Assembly: GCA_950022655.1 (NCBI GenBank)
Contig: OX465579.1
Coordinates: forward strand, 50,447,950-50,511,949
DNA length: 64,000 nucleotides
Direction: 5' to 3'
Source: Alentia gelatinosa
Lineage: Eukaryota > Annelida > Polychaeta > Phyllodocida > Polynoidae
Positions 59,008 through 64,000 of this stretch are shown piece by piece. The notes beneath the pieces are model-generated. The model made no database searches. It was not told the DNA's origin and saw nothing but the letters and a program-made list of their open reading frames with translations. Each line of letters starts with the position of its first letter. Within the stretch, counting starts at the first letter, position 1. A program made the position numbers and the translations under genes.

Positions 59008-59573
59008 CTTAAGCCTATAAGACAGCGACCCGACCATTGTGCCCGATCACACCTTTCCCGTCGGGTGGGGCAGAATCGGGTCGCTGTACGCACTTCACAG
59101 AGCCGATTTTAATCGGATCGGGCATTACTAGCGTGGGGGTAATGACCGACTCTGCCCGACCTTAATTGTGTCGCTGTATGCACTTCACCGACTGTTCCCG
59201 ATTCTGAGAAGGACGTTTGAACAGGGATGGTACCTATCCCCTAGTCCGATTTACAAGTGTTACATCGATGTGTAGGGGGGACAGAGGCAATGATGAATCC
59301 GAAAACCGTTTCCCAATATCTGAATTGGATCTAAAGTTATTAAACTTTGAATTATTTTCTATGAATCCACACCAGCGGCCTGTGGCTCACCCCGGCTCGG
59401 CTCCCGGCGGCTCTGTTTGATCCCAATCGGGTCGCTGTACAAGGTCATGAAGTAGAGAGGTGATCGGCAAGCGTCCTTGAGGGTATAAGACAGCGATATT
59501 CTGGTTCCCGATTATAATCGGCGGTCGGCTCGGTGAGAATCTGTGGAAAATGTCGCTGTCTTATGAGCTTAAG
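59008..59573. mobile_element. TTAA-flanked non-autonomous element
   Basis: CTTAAGCCTATAAGACAGCGA (59,008-59,028) is inverted at 59,553-59,573 with two mismatches. The ends contain TTAA on both sides, as expected for piggyBac- or Kolobok-type target duplication. Internal CGGGTCGCTGTA and ATCGG motifs recur in both orientations. No transposase. Confidence 0.6.
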
Positions 59574-60679
59574 TCCTGAACGTGTATGCAGCGATGTTAG
59601 ACACTTTACAAGTACATGTACAGGGATGTGAGTTGGGGCCATGAAAAATAGAGGAATCATTTTTCATGTAGACTTTACTGAGAGTGACTACGAAAACATA
59701 GACAACATATCTTTATTTGCCATGGAATGGGGCTGGGCTGAGTGGGGGTGTTCAAACCACGGCTTATTGATGTAAAATTAGGCCCAAGTTATTCACTCTT
59801 TGTTTTACACAAGAAAGAAGCATTTGATAACCTGAAAAAGATTTCCTAGAAAAATAGGAAAATTGCCATCTCTGCAAGTATAACCAGAGAACCCGGGATT
59901 TCCTTGATTACAATATTCTAACAGTGAATCAGTACAATAATATTATTTTCATATACAGTCAAATAATCACGTAAATAAATAGCCCTTATTTCTTATTTGA
60001 AATAAAATACAAAATAACGGGAGGTATCTTCAGACCCACATGGAAATGCCTCCACGAATCTTCAGGACTAAAAAAGATAATTTAAAATTCTTCCACATAA
60101 CGATAATTTTGTTTGCTTTTCTAACGATCTATTACAAAGGAAATAACAACATGGATCCTCACTAGAGAATTCTATAGGACCATGTCATAATAGAATATTC
60201 CCCGTTTAACACAGTGAGACTCAGATACAGCTTCTAATGATTATCCGTGAATATAAAGTACGTTATTGGTTTCCAATCTTCAAATGACACATTACCCAAT
60301 CTAATACTCAGAGATTATCTCATTTCGTGCCTTCTCTGTGAGGGCAGAGTGAAGTCAGTCTGCAGTGCGAACTAATGAGAACGTGCTTCTATTGCATTAT
60401 AACAGAGAAAGAAAAGGCACGAATCGCTGATACACGACAGATCACAATTGAAACATGAGTGACATTTAACCTGCCATGGATAGATATATTAAAAAGGACA
60501 GACCAGATGTTCCATGCCATGATTAATAACTGCTGCACAGATGTAGATACGAGCACATTATAGCTGAGACTGTAATGTGATTAATTCTCTTATTTGACAG
60601 GGAGCTGGCGGCGGTTAACTAGACTATTGAACAGCGGGGAACGAGGATAGTCCTTGCCCTGCTTATAACACGGCATCAG

Positions 60680-60835
60680 TGGTTTCAGCTACTGAGTACC
60701 ACGAGCTGAGTGCTTTGAGCTGTTGAATGGTGCTGAGTGCCTCGAGCTGCTGAATAATACTGAGTGCTTTGAGCTGCCGAGTGCTTCAAGCTGCTGAGGA
60801 CCTCAGGATACTAAATGCCTCGAGTTGCTGAAACA
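60680..60835 (+). repeat. Degenerate tandem repeat (CTGAGTGCTT-GAGCTGCTGAA)
   Basis: About five imperfect units of 22-35 bp combining GAGTGC(T/C)T(T/C)GAGCTG and CTGA. Confidence 0.65.
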
Positions 60836-62881
60836 TAGGCTACTACCTTGCTGACTAATACATAATATCAACCCATACCTGCAGTATACTAACATATCCC
60901 TATCATATCACAGCTTCAGCTTCTTACTGCGTATACCCACTGTGTGTGAATTCAAATTGGGATACAATCTATATGAAAAGGCTTACATATGAAAGCATTC
61001 TGGTCGAGAGGTCAGTTAGATATATTAGGTGCCGTAGTCAGACCTAATGTATTGTTGGCCTTTATCATATTCAAAACATAAACAGGCGATCTATGGTTCA
61101 TATTAGGGTTTAACAGTTGGGTATTTTAGATCGCTCAGAGTATAGAACAGCATCCAACTTTGGTACATATTATATATCAGAGAGTTACACACATCGCTTA
61201 GGGGTATGATAGATGAATGAAGTCTGTGAGTATACGTGTATAGCAGACTCAGAGACTGTGTGTTTCTTTCATTTCTTAATGACCTTTTAAATACCATTGC
61301 ATCTGTAAATTACTATCACGACGTTCGACAAGCAAGAATCTATGCTGTTTTCCCCTTTAAAATTTCTTGTTATACACAAACCATCTACTTCTATATAGGC
61401 CCTTATCATATTTGCTCAGGTGTAAAATAAAGTTCTGTTTCTTTGTATTACTATCAATCTCTTACGTTGGGTAGATAAAAGCGACAAGTATTGGTAAACA
61501 CTTGTTTCAAACAGACCTGCAGGTCATTCACAGGCTCTGAGTATCAGGGTCCCAAAAGGTAAATGCTATGTTGGAGAGAAATATTTTGTGTTTAGTATTG
61601 AAATATTTAGCATTTGCCACTACCTGATTATAAGTATGTCATAGTCCTAGGCACTCTGACGATACTAGTTCAGCACAATCCAATGTATCAGTCCATTTTA
61701 GGTGATAGCAATTGACATTGTATTATTGGCCTTCAAAAGGTATAGTAGTACCTTGATAAATATAAAAACAAGGGAATGAGGGGCGAATTCATTCCCACAA
61801 TGCACTGCGTGATCACCCATCGAAAACCAACATTATGTAGAGCTATGTAGAGCTATATGCAAACTAATGAGGAAACTTATAATAGAAATTGACTTACCCT
61901 TTCCGACGTCAAAAACATGCGGTGAAATTACTGGTCAGATAATTTGCGATGTCGAAGGCACAGGGGTATAACTGATTGATAATTTTATCAAATATTTCGA
62001 CGTACGAAGACAGTCAGTCTGTTTTCGTATTATTATATACCTGAAGACTTTACCTAGTCACGTGACGTCGTATCCCATACGTCTTAGTGTGATGTACAGC
62101 TATAGATATGTCATGGGTAGCAGCGGGCAATACGAGCAGGTGATACATCCATAGCTAAATAATAATGAATAGGTCTTTATAGCCATCCGCATGTACGTAT
62201 ACCTTGTGCAGAGGGCCCACCAACGATGATTAAATTCACCTCTTACAAAGAAAAATACTTATATCTACAAACGGCACATAACCCCGAAGTGTTTTTAAGG
62301 CAAATGCCACTATCAAACATGGATAGAAACAAACACAGAACTAGCATCCTAGTTAATCTAGAAATAAACCTATAATGTCAGACATTGAGTCATAATACTT
62401 AACTGCGAGTGCCCGCCTGGACGGCAGACACTATCTCATAAGATCAGTAGTACAAGGATTGTTGCCTTGTCTCGGGCTTCCTAATCGCCCTGCATGCTCT
62501 TTTTCTTGGTACGTGCTAGGATAACTACTCGGAGTATGATCCCTCAGAAATTATCGAATCCTATAACGACAATCCGATAGCTTGCAAATCTATCTAACAT
62601 GAGGCGACTAATAATGAATGGGATATTATGATTTAACATTTACTTTAGTGAAGATATATGCCATGTTGCATCAGTTTATCTCATAATTTAGACCACAATT
62701 TACAAGTGACATGGAATTATAATATGGTAATATCATCCAACTGTATAATCAAGAATATCATGAAATCATGATATAACAAACTCTAATTTTGGGCAGACAT
62801 GTCTTTTTGAATGAAAAAACTTTAACGACAGGAAAACGCAGTGAGGCATTGCCGGGCAATTGCCAGAAAATGCTATAAGAA

Positions 62882-63024
62882 TTATCTCACCCCGGTATTT
62901 TTCTCCATAGGCTTAACATTAGGAACTCGTACTCCAAGGCCGTGAAGTTCGTGTGCCCAATACTCAATGGCTAATTGGGTGGTTCATTTTATCAATGAAT
63001 AATGTTATACAGGGTGAGATAAAT
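62882..63024 (+). mobile_element. MITE family A, copy 3
   Basis: TTATCTCACCCCGG on the left, CAGGGTGAGATAAAT on the right, and CCATAGGCTTAACATT inside. More diverged than copies 1 and 2. It abuts the foldback at 63,031. Confidence 0.65.
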
Positions 63025-63030
63025 CAGAAA

Positions 63031-63163
63031 CCCACGAGATGAAAATAGCTTGGTCCGTACTCCACTGAGTTTGACTGCAGAGTAATTCACGAAGCGAAGC
63101 TGAGTGAATTACTCTTCAGTCAAACGAGGTGGAGTGCAGACCAAATTATTTTCATCGCGTGGG
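63031..63163. mobile_element. 133 bp foldback element
   Basis: CCCACGAGATGAAAATAGCT on the left is inverted at the right (ATTATTTTCATCGCGTGGG), with further pairing of GAGTAATTCAC and GTGAATTACTC at the centre. Not related by eye to the 47 kb family. Confidence 0.75.
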
Positions 63164-63748
63164 TTACCTTCTAAATCCTTTATAAATGGTATTTCATCAA
63201 TGAATACTCAATGGATTTTGATGGGGTCTTTTCGGGGTATATGTGGGGTTACTTTATGCAATGATAATTTTAAAATCGAATATCACTATAGTCACGTTGA
63301 TATTCGACCATGAATACCTGGACAAGCGCTACTCAAGTCCTCGCTGGGTTATGTTTGCCATACAAACATCCAAAATTGTGACACTTCCTGCCATAATAAT
63401 ATGAGTTTAGCGTTCGGGCTGCAGCCTTTAGAGGGTTAATGCATGTATCTTAAAGTTCAATGCTGTAGATGCGTGTGATGCATAAAACGTTTGATCGGAC
63501 TTGACCTTGGGCTTCAAGTAAATCTGGTTATTGACTGAGGCTTATAGAACTCCTCTTTTCGTCACCCACTGTCCTCTGTTGTCTGTTGAGTAATCAATAC
63601 TCACACACTGACAAAGGCAAGGTCCTGCTCTACAAGCCACGCCCAATGGATAAATGATAGATTTATTGCACGTCTGTAGTACAGGAGAGCATAAGGCTAT
63701 ACCTATAGCACCTGCAGACTACTTGATGGACGGACGAGCCTTCTTTAC

Positions 63749-63801
63749 CATCAATAGTCGGCGATCTTCTTGTCATTCTCTCTCTTTCTGCGCCCACCAG
63801 C
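63749..63801 (-). CDS. Possible upstream exon of the membrane-protein gene
   Basis: On the minus strand CCTGCAG precedes 63,801 and GTAAAG follows 63,749. The 53 bp segment has a frame (LVGAERERMTRRSPTID) that leaves one base, exactly what the transmembrane exon needs. The acceptor lacks a good pyrimidine tract. In another phase it would be a terminal exon ending KKIADY. Confidence 0.3.
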
Positions 63802-64000
63802 CTGCAGGTACAATATCTCTGAACTGAGGCTTACATAACTGGATCTGCTCCTTTGGTATATATTCTAATGCATGGCCTGGTATCCATTCAGGTGCTGCAC
63901 AAGGCTGTTAATAAATGGAAAGTGCTAGGATCCGATGTGATAAGCCCTAATCTGTCTCTTTTCCTGAATAGAACAATGTATATTCGTGGTTATTGGGTGT

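Larger units (their letters stand above)
53380..63748. other. Gene-poor stretch upstream of the transmembrane exon
   Basis: Apart from the MITE, foldback and tandem elements listed separately, I see no exon with good support. A minus-strand frame at 56,040-56,225 has an acceptor-like sequence but no partner. Confidence 0.5.

Overview
The window is nuclear DNA from an animal, most likely a marine invertebrate (lophotrochozoan or invertebrate deuterostome; the sequence alone does not settle which). The evidence is long GT-AG introns, many short TIR and foldback elements, homopolymer C/G tracts and microsatellites, a Metazoa-type SCP2 gene and an env-bearing Ty3/gypsy provirus. There is no prokaryotic gene organisation.

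Region 1 (1-20.6 kb, + strand) holds a complete SCP2 (sterol carrier protein x) gene. Eighteen exons with GT-AG introns and consistent phases encode 535 residues: an N-terminal peroxisomal 3-ketoacyl-CoA thiolase fused to a C-terminal SCP2 lipid-transfer domain, ending in the peroxisomal signal SKL. Its introns carry repeats, notably three nested TIR elements in intron 10 and a direct-repeat nuclear-receptor motif in intron 1.

Region 2 (22.5-53.4 kb, possibly to 63.8 kb, - strand) holds the 3' part of a second gene, convergent with SCP2. Four exons join in phase (52,944-53,379; 27,224-27,273; 25,827-25,866; 22,515-22,671) and encode a Thr/Pro-rich stalk, one membrane segment and an acidic-then-basic cytoplasmic tail. 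I do not recognise the family. Its 25.7 kb intron contains most of the window's other content.

Region 3 (36,084-45,610, + strand, antisense to and inside that intron) is a full-length LTR provirus of Ty3/gypsy (errantivirus-like) type. It has two 363 bp LTRs that look identical, a 4 bp GCGG target duplication, gag, a gag-pol -1 frameshift signal, a pol broken by several stops and a frameshift, an open env of baculovirus-F/errantivirus type, exactly 28 tandem copies of a 29 bp unit in the 3' region, and a polypurine tract. It is inserted at the very end of a candidate coding exon (35,845-36,083), and its LTR now supplies the stop codon.

Region 4 (elsewhere, mainly 46-64 kb) is gene-poor. It contains MITE-like and foldback elements, a composite microsatellite/minisatellite at 52.5 kb, degenerate tandem repeats and a few uncertain candidate exons. 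No tRNA, rRNA or CRISPR array was found.
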